Source: Allium sativum (taxonomy: Eukaryota; Streptophyta; Magnoliopsida; Asparagales; Amaryllidaceae). From it: a stretch of DNA of 64,000 bases. A program made the translations under genes and the position numbers. Each line of letters starts with the position of its first letter. The first letter of the stretch is position 1. Of the stretch, positions 25,864 to 39,070 are shown piece after piece. The DNA lies in the NCBI GenBank assembly GCA_030737875.1, contig CM060912.1, positions 122,402,993 through 122,466,992 of the forward strand, in the 5' to 3' direction. A model generated the notes under the pieces. It saw nothing but the letters and a program-made list of their open reading frames with translations. It searched no databases and was not told the DNA's origin.

Positions 25864-26215
25864 TTTGGCTAAAAATGGGGAAATGGCTTCAGGTCCGCGG
25901 ATCGAGGAGGGTGCTTCGGGTTCGCCGGAGTCGGGGATGGCCGCGGTTCTGGTCAGGCACAGGGGGTATAGGGTGGTCGGAGCTCGCGGGTTTGCATCCA
26001 ATCGAAGGGAGGGCGGTTTTGAGTGAAGGTGGATTTGGGTTCGAATCGGCTGAAAGGGGGAAGAAGGAGAAGTGTGGAAGAGGAAGAGAGGGGGGCGTCA
26101 GAGTCGGAGGTGGCGGCGAGCAGAGGGGTCCAGCGCCGGCGGGATCGACGTGGGTGGCGGCTGAGCGAGGAGCGACGGGTTTTATTTACTTTTTTTTCTT
26201 TTCTCTGAATGGTGA
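25864..26215 (-). other. GC-rich leader in D LTR 1 (possible Pro/Ser-rich frame)
   Basis: This is a sharp GC-rich island in an AT-rich LTR, directly downstream of the TATA box. On the minus strand it can be read as a Pro/Arg/Ser-rich frame. The same frame is open in LTR 2 (33132-33413, 93 codons), and a 6-base size difference between LTRs 1 and 2 keeps the frame. LTR 3 has a one-base change in a G run that breaks it. It could be a captured first exon with its promoter or simply a GC-rich untranslated leader. Confidence 0.35.
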
Positions 26216-26257
26216 GGGAGTGAGGGAGAGATAGGTAGGGGGTTATATATATATAAA
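26213..26257 (-). promoter_or_regulatory. Putative LTR promoter, D LTR 1
   Basis: On the minus strand a TATATATATATAA box (26243-26257) is followed by a pyrimidine-rich patch (CCTATCTCTCCCTCACTCCC). This is the usual arrangement of a plant core promoter with a Y patch near the start site. A GC-rich leader follows downstream. The start near 26210 is inferred. It would leave about 0.9 kb of U3 and more than 5 kb of R plus U5. Confidence 0.55.
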
Positions 26258-27145
26258 CTATTAATATATTATTTTTGTTTTCAATTTATGTCGATTTTTC
26301 ATACGATCTCCAAACAACACCCAACGACTGTCGCCCTTAGCTAATTACCTCCATTCCGAACACAATAGGAAATGTATCGTAGGCCCAATCGATCGTTTCG
26401 ATCAGTTTTAATCAAATTCAAAATATAAATCAATATATATTGAATTTGAACGTACATTTCAATTTACTGGGGTCGCATACGGACTCTAAAAATTCTAGAA
26501 AAATTATTTCTAGCTTCGCATTGCCGATACGGTCCTAACAAAACTAATTTCGTCAAATTCTGAGATCGTTTGAAAAATGACCATTTTCTGGTCGACCCGG
26601 TTTGAATAAAACTGTCAAAACACGTTTAGCTTCGCCATGCTCACATACTGATTCAGAAAATTATGCAAATTGAAATCTAGGATTAATTTGACATCCCGGA
26701 TCCAACAAAAGTGGTTTCATCTAAAACCGAGGTCATTTGCAAAATTTCCATTTCTAAGGGCCTTTATATATATTAAAATATATATAAATTCCACAGTGAC
26801 TTTTCTGAATTTTAAACTGGACATATCTTTCAACTTCTAAAGTCAATATCGGTTTCTTACATCCGTTAGAATGATATGATTAAACAGATTCAAATATTTC
26901 TTGTTTCGTTCAATTTTGACTTATATTGAATTCTATATATTCATTTGAAATTCAAAATCGAATTTTCGAATTGCCGCGCCATTTCAAACTCGTTATATAA
27001 TTAAAATAAAATTATTCGTTTTCACTTCGTTGATAACAAATTTTTCGTCGTTATTATTTAAAATAATCCATTTTAAATATTCAAATTTCATTAAAATCGC
27101 CAAAATAAAAATTTTAAATTGGCCCAGAATTTCCGGGTTGTTACA

Positions 27146-28193
27146 ATCTCCTCCACTTAAAATCTTTTCGTCCTCGAAAAGGAACGAAGCCGAAAGTTGT
27201 TTAACCAACCAACTCAACTTCCATCATTTTAATTATGGCTTATGTTCTTCAATTTTTCAGTTTCTAAGAACTTTCAAATTTTTCAAAAAAATTGGCTAAC
27301 ACCCTAAATTTTCGAAAAATTTCGCCAAAACCTCCCCTGCACCGGGAGCATCGGGAAAATCCCCAAACTGCCATACAGGCCCTCTCGTCTCAAAAAGAAA
27401 AAGAAAAATCCAAGTGGTTAGCCAATCGGCTCATAAAATCATCGTCACCCAAACAAAACAGTAAATTATGGTAAACATGTACCTATTTGTCGGGAAAACA
27501 ATTTTATTCCTCTTCTCTAGCCTCCTTGCTATGACCTGTTCAATGTATACACATGTATATGCATGCAATATCTACCAATTTTCAAAACAGTTCAACATTT
27601 GATTCAATTTGGCCTAATGGTCAAAAATTTAATTAATCAAACAACACAATCAACAATCAATTAGTTGATTAGTTTTTCAAACATGTATCTTTTACATATA
27701 TAGTCAGAAATCATGATTTTGGTGCCAAATCACAACAAATAGCCCTACCTAGTTTTGGTTCTCACACCAGTCTATGGAAATATATTGATATCTCACTTTC
27801 GAAACTCGAAAATATATACTGATGATGGTATACTTCATCATCAGGATCATGTCCGGGCGACTAGAGTGCGATTCTATATTTGTCCAGTATATTTGGGACT
27901 TCGTAAACATGCTAGCTAGGCGTATATGCAAAACATTCATATACTAGATTATCCAAACAAATACAAAATAAATATTCAAATACGTATAATACGATTTAAA
28001 TTTCAAAACAAAATTTGTTTTCATTTCAAAAATATACTCTTCACACTCATTCTAGGATATTACTGATCTCATCTCTAACGAGTCATTCTCACTGGATATT
28101 ACTAATCCAATCTCTGATGAATTCTTTCGTTCGGTTCTAATGTGTCTTGTTCTCGAGCTCTGTAAACCAGAGCTCTGATACCAACTTTAATAA
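27146..28193 (-). other. Element D internal region 1
   Basis: This is 1048 bp, with no gag or pol motif and no long frame. In element orientation it starts after the LTR with an 11-base spacer, then the primer-binding site (28170-28181), then a 38-nt block shared with element C (28045-28082). It ends with the tract TTTTAAGTGGAGGAGAT next to the next LTR. Near 27295-27435 lies a block that element C carries inside its LTR. Just before the purine tract, TTTCGAGGACGAAAAGATTT matches the corresponding context in A and B. Confidence 0.82.
28170..28181 (-). promoter_or_regulatory. Primer-binding site of D, unit 1
   Basis: On the minus strand the site reads TGGTATCAGAGC, complementary to the 3' end of plant initiator tRNA-Met. 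It lies 12 bases after the LTR end at 28194, an unusually wide spacing. Confidence 0.85.
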
Positions 28194-28822
28194 CCTGTAA
28201 CTCCCCAGGTAAGGAAAGTACGAATTACCGTGAGGACAAGACGAATCAGAACGCAAACAGAAGAACATTTCATTGCTTATTACAACAATTCCATCAGAAA
28301 ACTAGAATATACAGAGTATGAATAATAATTACACATATCATAATTATCAGAGATTTAAATACATTACTGCAGCGGAAAAATAATACAAAACACAACTGAA
28401 ATAAATACACGGATACAGAGCTTTCCAAGTATCGTTCCAGCTATAAACCAGTATCTTATGAATATAAATCTGCAAAACCCAACTACTGCTGCCCGTGTCA
28501 AAATAAGGGCACCCAGAGTTTAGGTTAAAACAATAAACTCCAGGTCAGTCATGTAACTAGTGTGAGAACTAAAACAGTTATTAATCTTTATTTTTAAAGT
28601 TAGGTAAATCAAGGGACCACGCCGTATGACACAGAACGGGTTTCCTCCCAAGAATACCAGTGCATGAAACAAATAGCGCAATACTAAATAAAGAACAATG
28701 AAGCTATTATAAGACCCAGGTCCCATCACACAATGCAATGCAAGACGGAGGATAGGGTTTTTACCTTATAATAGCCAAAGAATGCTTGATACGTTTAAAA
28801 CAGATTATTTCTAAATCAGACT

Positions 28823-30736
28823 CCAACTGTAAATTAGTAAGAGAACGATTCCCTAAATATTAACCCCAAAGGCCGAAATCAACATCAGGCCAATACCAAG
28901 GAAACCACTCATCTTATCTCGTTTCCAGTTAGTTTCTAATTTTATATACAATCATAAATATCAATCACAGATGACATGAGCATCCCATGCCACTATGTCG
29001 CCAAATATAGGGATACAATTAAAATCACAATGTCACGTATTGGAAACTGGATTTCCGTCATGAACCAAGGCAAAAGGAGAGTCCTGTGCTAATTCGAGAC
29101 AATCTAGCCCATGTCTCCGGAACAGTCGCAACTGCCCCTTGGATCGTCAGGGCCGGTCCACACGGAGTGGATTATTATGCTTGAACAATACGTCTCCCCG
29201 CCCTATGGGGGTAAATGAGCCAAAGAATGATTCCGTCGGTCCCGGATTGACCGATATAACCGAGGCGCCTCGCAACAGCAACAACCACACAGGTGAAAAG
29301 CATATAAATGTCAGCCAGTTTAAGCACTGACACCACATCTAGCTAGAAGAAAACGCATGTCCTCCTTGAGGTCCTCTCCCGTTTTTGGTTCATATCGGGG
29401 TGTGAGGCTCGCGATTTAACGTTACACAAAGCGATGCCACAAAGGCCGTGCTTTGATCATCAACCACAAGACTCTGCTTTTCAACAGAAGCGTTGATCAT
29501 TTGCATTTTAACATGCCACACAGGCAAACCACTTTATGCAACCGATATCAGTCACACTGAATGAAATCCAATGTCAGACACACAGTCCATTTACAAGTTC
29601 ATTCTAGGTCAGAACGAAACTAGAGGCCACTTTCCTCGCAAATCCGTCGATCTCCAAATACGTCTGGACGATCACCAATTGATTCCCTCCTCTTGGGTGT
29701 ACAGCCCAATCAAGATCATCGGTAATCACCCAAACGATGTGAAGACCTCTGGTTTTCAACCACCGTCTTCATCTTCGACTCGTCGTCGTATCAGTTATTC
29801 AGAATGGGATAAACCCTGTATTTCTGAACAACTCGCGTATATAATAAACAAGTGTTACACAAACACAACATACGCCTCATTCCGATTCATCAGTCACTAA
29901 CCGTAAATTAGTAAGAGAACAATTCCCCAAATATTAACCCCGAAGGCTGAAACCAACATCAGATCAATACCCATGAAACCATTCTTCTTAGCCAACCCAC
30001 AATTAATTTCTAAATTTCACATTCTTATCAGTCACTAACCATAAATTAGTAAAACAATTCCCCAAATATTAACCTCGAAGGCCGAAACCAACATCAGATC
30101 AATACCCAGGAAACCATTCAACTTATCTAACCTCCAGTTAGTTTCTAATTTTCTTATCTTCATTGGGTTCAAGAACAGTATTATTAAAGATACCATTCAC
30201 GACAAACCCAAAATCTCATTCAATTGTTAATCGGGTTAAAGAACAAGTGTTATTTAAAACACTGTCCACGATAAACCAAAAAATCACATTCTATTAATAA
30301 TGGAATTTTCACGGAAAACAGATCAATATATAATCGATATCAGTTTTCGTATCCAACCAATAATATAAATGGAATAACGGCAAAGCCTTTCACATTCCAT
30401 ATATAGTACCGGTCTTCCTCCACAGAAGCTCACTTCGATTATTACCAAATCGAATTCCATTCCATTCCAATTTATATATTGGAAAACTTTACTTTGGAAA
30501 ATTTCCATTAAATCTAAATAAAAAGATTTATAAATTCCAAATCACATTTCACTGTTAATCGAGTTAAAGAACGAATGTCGTTTAGAACACTGTTCACGAT
30601 AAACCCAATTCCCATTCCATTAATCTCTAACTGTAAATTGGTAAGAGAACAGCTCCCTAAACATTAACCCCGAAGGCCGAAACCAACATCAGATCAATAA
30701 CCAAGAAACCATTCAACTTAACTGATCCCCAGTTAG
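28823..30736 (-). ncRNA. Four 110-nt-type modules in D LTR 2
   Basis: Copies are at 28823-28932, 29897-30006, 30035-30141 and 30627-30736. The third is 107 nt because of a 3-base loss. The second has ends CTAACCG/CAATTAA, which still pair at all seven positions on the sense strand through G-U pairs. The third, CTAACCA/CAGTTAG, also pairs through G-U. Confidence 0.5.
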
Positions 30737-31676
30737 TTCCTAATTTTCTTAACTCCACTTGGGTTTAAGAACAGTATTATTAAAGATACCGTTCACGACA
30801 AACCCAAAATCACATTAGATATTAAATACAAGGCTCTGAATAGAAAATATATCGGCTTATATTCAATATCAATTTCTGAAACCAACAAATATCGTATTGG
30901 AAATAACGATATAGTTATATCTTTCAAATTTCAACGACCATATCTGTATAATCACGAAATCCAACATCAAAACATCTCGAAGATAATTTCGATTCAAATC
31001 CATTCCAATTCATATATTGGATATTTCTGGTTATTTTAAAACCATTTCAAATCTAGTTCAAAATTATTTCATTTCGATAAAAATATATTTTTATCTTTTC
31101 AAATAGGGAATTTTTCATTCTAGTTCTCTCTAAATCATTTATTATGATTTTACACAAATTATTAATATTTTTAATAATTTTATCAAGGCCCGTACAGTCG
31201 ATTTCCAATAACGGCCACCGAACTGCACTTACAACGACCTTTTCTAAATTTGATTTGGACGTATCTCCAAATCTAACTGTAATGTATATTCGAAGTCAAT
31301 GGTCGAAATTCGCGAACTGCCACGGCGCGACGCGTTCTATTCTGTCCGTTTAATATATAATATATATTTATTATATATATTTTATCGATTACCATTTAAA
31401 ACGTATTTTATAAATCGTTTTAAATTTGTTTTAAAAACAATTTCAACTTCTTATTCAATTTCAAATCAAAATTGAATATTCCATATCATCGATATATATA
31501 TAAATGATAATATTTTCAAAACGTTATATTTTAAAATCACTTCTTTTTCGATATTCGAATAAAATTGATATAAATATCGTTCACGTCAAAATGGCGCAAA
31601 TCTAATCAACACGGCTTTATACATTTCAATAACTTCGTTATTCTATTCAGCAAATGAATATTTTCTTCAACACATG

Positions 31677-31795
31677 AATATGTATTTTATTTCAACACAT
31701 GAATATATATTTTATTTCAACACATGAATATATATATTTTACTTCAACACATGAATATATATTTTATTTCAACATATGAATATATATTTTATTTT
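31677..31795 (-). repeat. 25-bp tandem repeat in D LTR 2
   Basis: About five units of the CACATGAATATATATTTTAT repeat; one unit has an extra TA. Confidence 0.8.
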
Positions 31796-32838
31796 AATTG
31801 GAATCAGGCCCAATCAATTAACATATAACGTTAATTATATGGATTCCATACAACACATGTATATAATTGCAACGACAAATAATCAACCATCAACCAAAGT
31901 GCACTACACAACTGTCTGTCAACCAATCAATTGATACACAACTATTCAATTGAGACTAGTGTACGTCAAATATCATCCCAATACCCATGTGGGGTTTCAA
32001 ATCAATCAACAGACACAGATTTTATTTGTGCAGTTGGGCGACGTGTAAAATTTATCGTCCCTATAATATCAGTCTAAACAGTGTATATAAACAAATCGTC
32101 AGATTTGTAAGTGAATATTTCTTTTTATTCACATACAGGTTAAAAATTATATTTTCAACGATAAAATATTTTATTCAACCTATGAATATTCTATTCAGTT
32201 CATTTATTCAATAAAATGATTCTTTTTATTTTTCTAACTTATTTTAGAAATTTTGACAGCATAACGACACGATACTAGAAACGGGACAAGGCCTAGCCTT
32301 ATCTCCGGTCTAATAATGGCCCACGCCATACACATACCCATCTAATCAATTCGATTTCACCCAAACAACCAAATTCAAACAAATAATTCCATCAACCAAA
32401 TAACAAAACAAACAAGTCCACGGTTTGTGGACGATGGTGTTGGGTGCTACTAAGCACCGTCTGCATCCTAGTATATATTTCTAACTAGGAAATAAAATAA
32501 AGTGAGAAGTTCTCACCTTGGGGATCCACTCTTCCATTCTCTATTTCTGAATGGTTCGGATTTGCCTTTAATGCCAACGCAGTCTTCTCTACGCTGTTCA
32601 TATATAAAAATCACATTTTTATTTCATCGGTATGAAAATCACAATTTTATTTCACTATACACGTAATAAAAATCAGATCTTTATTTCGTTACATATATAA
32701 AAACTATATTTCTATATTCTTTCTTCACTATATAAAAATTATATTTTTATTCTCTTCACTATATAAAAATCGTATTTTTACTTTACTACACATATAAAAT
32801 TTATACTTTTATATCTCTACATATATAAAAATTATATT

Positions 32839-32960
32839 TTTAACCTTTCTATAATATAAAAATTATATTTTTAACCTTTCTATAATATAAAAATTATATT
32901 TTTAACCTTTCTATAATATAAAAATAATATTTTAACCTTTCTATATCATATAAATATATA
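32839..32960 (-). repeat. 31-bp tandem repeat in D LTR 2
   Basis: Four units start at 32839, 32870, 32901 and 32931; the last step is 30 bases. Confidence 0.85.
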
Positions 32961-33469
32961 AGCTTTACCTTATAGAAATATATATATATATATATATAAT
33001 CTTTACCATATAAAAACTAACCTAAAAACTAATTTCAGTTTTAATAAACAAATAATTTCAGTTTTACTAAATAAAATAAAGAAAAGGGGAGGGAAAATTT
33101 ACCGTGTTTGACTAAGAAGGGGAGAATGGCTTCAGGTCCGCGGATCGACGAGGGGGCTTCGGGTTCGCCGGAGTCGGAGTCGGGGATGGCCGTGGTTCTG
33201 GTCAGGCACAGGGGGTATAGGGTGGTCGGAGCTCAAGGGTCTGCATCCAATCGATGGGAGGGCGGTTTTGGGTGAAGGTGGATTTGGGTTCGAATCGGCT
33301 GAAAGGGGGAAGAAGGAGAAGAGTGGAAGAGGAAGAGAGGGTGGCGTCGGAGGTGGCGCGGCGAGCGGTGGGGTCCAACGGCGGCGGGATCGACGTGGGT
33401 GGCAGCTGAGCAAGGAGCGACGGGTTTTGTTTACTTTTTTTTCTTTTCTCTGAACGGTGAGGGAGTGAC

Positions 33470-33501
33470 GGAGAGAAAGGTAGAGGGTTTTATATATATA
33501 A
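33470..33501 (-). promoter_or_regulatory. Putative LTR promoter, D LTR 2
   Basis: The minus-strand TATATATATAAAA box (33488-33501) is followed by a CT-rich patch and a GC-rich leader, as in LTR 1. Confidence 0.55.
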
Positions 33502-34390
33502 CCTATTAATATATTATTTTTATTTTCAATTTATGTCGATTTTTCATACGATCTCCAAACAGCACCCAACGACTGTCGCCCCTAGCTAATTACCTCCATT
33601 CCGAACACAATCTGATATGTAACGTAGGCCCAATCGATCGTTTCGATCAGTTTTAATCAAATTCAAAATATAAATCAATATATATTGAATTTGAACGTAC
33701 ATTTCAATTTACTGGGGTCGCATACGGACTATAAAAATTCCAGAAAAATTATTTCTAACTTCGCATTGCCGATACGGTCCTAACAAAACTAATTTCGTCA
33801 AATTCTGAGATCGTTTGAAAATGGCCATTTTCTGGTCGACCCGATTTGACTGAAACTGTCAAAACACGTTTAGCTTCGCCATGCTCACATACTGATTCAG
33901 AAAATTATGCAAATTGAAATCTAGTAATAATTTGACATCCCGGATCCAACAAAAGTGGTTTCGTCAAAAACCGAGGTCGTTTGCAAAATTTCCATTTCTA
34001 AGGGCCTTTATATATATTAAAATATATATAAATTCCACAGCGACTTTTCTGAATTTTAAACTGGACATATCTTTCAACTTCTAAAGTGGAATCTCAGTTT
34101 CTTACATCCGTTAGAAAGATATGATTAAACAGATTCAAATATTTCTTGTTTCGTTCAATTTTAGCTTATATTGAATTCTGTATATTAATTTGAAATTCGA
34201 AATCGAATTTTTGAATTGCCGCGCCATTTCAGGCTCGTTATATAATTAAAATAAAACTATTCGTTTTCACTTCGTCGATAATAAATTTTTCGTCGTTATT
34301 ATTTAAAATAATCCATTTTAAAAATTCAAAATTCATTAAAATCGCCAAAATAAATTTTTTAAATTGGCCCAGAATTTCCGGGTTGTTACA

Positions 34391-35452
34391 ATCTACCCCA
34401 CTTAAAATCTTTTTGTCCTCGAAAAGGAACGAAGCCAAAAGTTGTTTAACTAACCAACTCAACTTCCATTATTTTAATTATGGCTTAAGTTCTTCAATTT
34501 TTCAGTTTCTAAGAACTTTCAAATTTTTCAAAAAATTTGGCTAACACCCTAAATTTTCAAAAAATTTCGCCATAACCTCCCCTGCACTGGGAGCATCGGG
34601 AAAATCCCCAAATTGCCATACAGGCCCTCTCATCTCAAAAAGAAAAAGAAAAGGCCAAGCGGTTAGCCAATCGGCTCATAAAATCGTCGTCACCCAAACA
34701 AAACAGTAAATTATGGTAAACATGTATCTATTTGTCGAGAAAACAATTTTATTCCTCTTCTCTAGCCTCCTTGCTATGACCTGTTCAATGTATACACATG
34801 TATATGCATGCAATTTCTACCAATTTTCAAAACAGTTCAACATTTGATTCAATTTGGCCTAATGGTCAAAAATTTAATTAATCAAACCAATAGTCAAACA
34901 ACACAATCAACAATCAATTAGTTGATTAGTTTTTCAAACATGTATCTTTTACATATATAATCAGAAATCATGATTTTGGTGCCAAATCACAACAAATAGC
35001 CCAATCTAGTTTTGGTTCTCACATCAGTCTATGGAAATATATTGATATCTCACTTTCGAAACTCGAAAATAAACACTGATGATGGTATACTTCATCATCA
35101 GGATCATGTCCGGGCGACTAGAGTGCGATTCTATATTTGTCCAGTATATTTGGGACTTCGTATACACGCTAGCTAGGCGTATATGCAAAACCTTCATATA
35201 CTAGATTGCCCAAACAAATACAAAATAAATATTCAAATACGTATAATACGATTTAAATTTCAAAACAAAATTTGTTTTCATTTCAAAAATATACTCTTCG
35301 CACTCGTTCTAGGATACTACTGATCCCATCTCTAACGAGTCATTTTCACTGGATATTACTAATCCAATCTCTGATGAATTCTTTCGTTCGGTTCTAATGT
35401 GTCTTGTTCTCGAGCTCTGTAAACCAGAGCTCTGATACCAACTTTAATAACC
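34391..35452 (-). other. Element D internal region 2
   Basis: This is 1062 bp and nearly identical to internal region 1, including the 38-nt block (35302-35339). It has a short insertion near 34888 that region 1 lacks. No coding sequence is seen. Confidence 0.82.
35429..35440 (-). promoter_or_regulatory. Primer-binding site of D, unit 2
   Basis: TGGTATCAGAGC on the minus strand, complementary to the 3' end of initiator tRNA-Met. Confidence 0.85.
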
Positions 35453-36079
35453 CATAACTCCCCAGGTAAGGAAAGTACGAATTACCGTGAGGACAAGACG
35501 AATCAGAACACAAATAGAAGAACATTTCATTGCTTATTACAACAATTCCATCAGAAAACAAGAATATACAGAGTATGAATAATAATTACACATTTCATAA
35601 TTATCAGAGATTTAAATACATTACTGCAGCGGAAAAATAATACAAAACACAACTGAAATAAATACACGGATACAGAGCTTTCCGAGTATCGTTCCAGCTA
35701 TAAACCAGTATCCTATGAATATAAATCTGCAAAACCCAACTACTGCTGCCCATGTCAAAATAAGGGCACCCAGAGTTTAGGTTAAAATAATAACCTCCAG
35801 GTCAGTCATGTAACTGGTGTGAGAACTAAAACAGTTATTAATCTTTATTTTTAAAGTTAGGTAAATCAAGGGACCACGCCGTATGACACAGAACGGGTTT
35901 CCTCCCAAGAATACCAGTGCATGAAACAAATAGCGCAATACTAAATAAAGAACAATGAAGCTATTATAAGACCCAGGTCCCATCACACAATGCAATGCAA
36001 GCCGGAGGATAGGGTTTTTACCTTATAATAGCCAAAGAATGCTTGATACGTTTAAAACAGATTATTTCTAAATCAGACT

Positions 36080-37992
36080 CCAACTGTAAATTAGTAAGAG
36101 AACGATTCCCTAAATATTAACCCCGAAGGCCGAAACCAACATCAGACCAATACCCAGGAAACCACTCATCTTATCTCATTTTTAGTTAGTTTCTAATTTT
36201 ATATACCATCATAAATATCAATCATATATGACATGAGCGTCTCATGCCACTATGTCGCCAAATATAGGGTTACTTAAAACCACAATGTCACGTATTGGAA
36301 ATTGGATTTTCGTCATGAACCAAGGCAAAAGGAGAGTCCTGTGCTAATTCAAGACAATCTAGCCCATGTCTCCGGAACAGCCGCAACTGCCCCTTGGATC
36401 GTCAGGGCCGGTCCACACGGAGTGGATTATTATGCCTGAACAATATGTTTTCCCGCCCTATGGGGTGTAAATGAGCCAACGAATGACTCCATCGGTCCCG
36501 GATCGACCGATATAACCGAGGCGCCTCGCAACTGCAACAACCACACATGTGAAAAGTATATAAATGTCATCCAGTTTAAGCACTGACACCACCTCTAGCT
36601 AGAAGAAAACGCATGTCCTCCCTGAGGTCCTCTCCCGTTTTTGGTTCATACCGGTGTGTGAGGCTCACGAATTAACGTTACACAAAGCGATGCCACAAAG
36701 GCTGTGCTTTGATCATCAACCACAAGACTCTGCTTTTCAACAGAAGCCTTGATCATTTGCATCTTAGCATGCCACGCAGGCAAACCACTTTATGCAACCG
36801 ATATCAGTCACACAGAATGAAATCCAATGTCAGACACACAGTCCATTTACAAGTTCATTCTTGGTCTGAACGAAACCAGAGGCTACTTTCCTCGCAAATC
36901 CGTCGATCTCCAAGTACGTCTGGACGATCACCAATTGATTCCCTCCTCTTGGGTGTATAGCCAAATCAAGATCATCGGTAATCACCTAAATGATGTGAAG
37001 ACCTCCGGTCTTCAACCACCGTCTTCATCTTCGACTCATCGTCGTATCAGTTATTCAGAATGGGATAAACCCGGTCTTTCTGAACAACTCGCATATATAA
37101 TAAACAAGTGTTACGAAAACACAACATACGCCTCATTCCGATTCATCAGTCACTAACCGTAAATTAGTAAGAGAACAATTCCCCAAATATTAACCCCGTA
37201 GGCTGAAACCAACATCAGATCAATACCCAGGAAACCATTCTTCTTAGCCAACCCACAATTAGTTTCTAAATTTCACATTCTTATCAGTCACTAACCGTAA
37301 ATTAGTAGAACAATTCCCCAAATATTAACCCCGAAGGCCGAAACCAACATCAGATCAATACCCAGGAAACCATTCAACTTATCTAACCTCTAGTTAGTTT
37401 CTAATTTTCTTATCTTCATTGGGTTTAAGAACACTATTATTAAAGATACCATTCACGACAAACCCAAAATCTCATTCAATTGTTAATCGGGTTAAAGAAC
37501 AATTGTTATTTAAAACACTGTCCACGATAAACCCAAAAATCACATTCCATTAATAATGGAATTTTCACGGAAAAAAGATCAATATATAATCGATATCAAT
37601 TTCCGTATCCAACCAATAATATAAATGGAATAATGGCAAAGCCTTTCAAATTCCATATATAGTACCGGTCTTCCTCCACAGAAGCTCACTTCGATTATTA
37701 CCAAATCGAATTCCATTCCATTCCAATTTATATATTGGAAAACTTTACTTTGGAAAATTTCCATTAAATCTAAATAAAAAGATTTATAAATTCCAAATCA
37801 CATTTCACTGTTAATCGGGATAAAGAACGAATGTCGTTTAAAATACAGTTCACGATAAACCCAATTCTCATTCCATTAGTCTCTAACTGTAAATTGGTAA
37901 GAGAACAGCTCCCTAAATATTAACCCCGAAGGCCGAAACCAACATCAGATCAATATCCAATAAACCATTCAACTTAACTGATCCCCAGTTAG
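36080..37992 (-). ncRNA. Four 110-nt-type modules in D LTR 3
   Basis: Copies are at 36080-36189, 37153-37262, 37291-37397 (107 nt) and 37883-37992. The first and third end in TAGTTAG and each have one A-C mismatch at the closing pair. The second and fourth pair fully, with G-U allowed. Confidence 0.5.
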
Positions 37993-38919
37993 TTCCTAAT
38001 TTTCTTAACTCCATTTGGGTTTAAGAACAGTATTATTAAAGATACCGTTCACGACAAACCCAAAATCACATTAGATATTAAATACAAGGCTCTGAATAGA
38101 AAATATATCGGCTTATATTCAATATCAATTTCTGAAACCAACAAATATCGTATTGGAAATAACGATATAGATATATCTTTCAAATTTCCACGACCATATC
38201 TGTATAATCACGAAATCCAACATCGAAACATCTCGCAGATAATTTCGATTCAAATCCATTCCAATTCATATATTGGAAATTTCTGGTAATTTTAAAACCA
38301 TTTCAAATCTAGTTTAAAATTAGTTCATTTCGATAAAAATATATTTTTATCTTTTCAAATAGGGAATTTTTCATCCCAGTTCCCCCTAAATCATTTATTA
38401 TGATTTTACACAAATTATTAATATTTTTAATAATTTTATCAAGGCCCGTACAGTCGATTTCCAATAACGGCCACCGAACTGCACTTACAACGACCTTTTC
38501 TAAATTTGATTTGGACGTATCTCCAAATCCAACCGTAATGTCTACTCGAAGTCAATGGTCGAAATTCGCGAACTACCGCGGCGCGTTCTATTCTGTCCAT
38601 TTAATATATAATATATATATGTTATGTATATTTCATCGATTACCATTTAAAACGTATTTTATAAATCGTTTTAAATTTATTTTAAAAACAATTTCAACTC
38701 CATATTCAATTTCAAATCAAAATTGAATATTCCATATCATCGATATATATATAAATGATAATATTTTTAAAACGTTATATTTTGAAATCACTTCTTTTTC
38801 GATATTCGAATAAAATCGATATAAATATCGTTCACGTCAAAATGGTGCAAATCTAATCAACACGGCTTTATACATTTAAATAACTTTGTTATTCTATTCA
38901 ACAAATGAATATTTTCTTC

Positions 38920-38975
38920 AACACATGAATATGTATTTTATTTCAACACATGAATATATATTTTATTTCAACACA

Positions 38976-39020
<45 letters not shown>

Positions 39021-39070
39021 TCAACACATGAGTATATATTTTATTTCAACACATGAATATGTATTTTATT
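38920..39070 (-). repeat. 25-bp tandem repeat with AT expansion in D LTR 3
   Basis: About five units of the ACACATGAATATATATTTTA repeat; the third contains an AT microsatellite of roughly 38 bases. Confidence 0.8.

Larger units (their letters stand above)
20852..27145 (-). repeat. Element D LTR 1 (leftmost)
   Basis: This is 6294 bp. The plus-strand left end is CGTAACTCCCC, so the terminal TG has become CG; the right end is GGGTTGTTACA. Contents by plus position are: four 110-nt modules (21479-23395), a 25-bp tandem repeat (24429-24503), a 31-bp tandem repeat (25571-25725), a GC-rich patch (25864-26215) and a TATA-type promoter (26213-26257). Unlike LTRs 2 and 3 it keeps a 93-bp segment at 23940-24032. 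Confidence 0.88.
28194..34390 (-). repeat. Element D LTR 2 (middle)
   Basis: This is 6197 bp with intact TGTAAC and GTTACA plus-strand ends. It contains four modules (28823-30736), about five 25-bp repeat units, four 31-bp units, a GC-rich patch and a promoter. It shares with LTR 3 a 93-bp deletion relative to LTR 1, with a CCGT microhomology at the junction near 31277. Confidence 0.88.
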
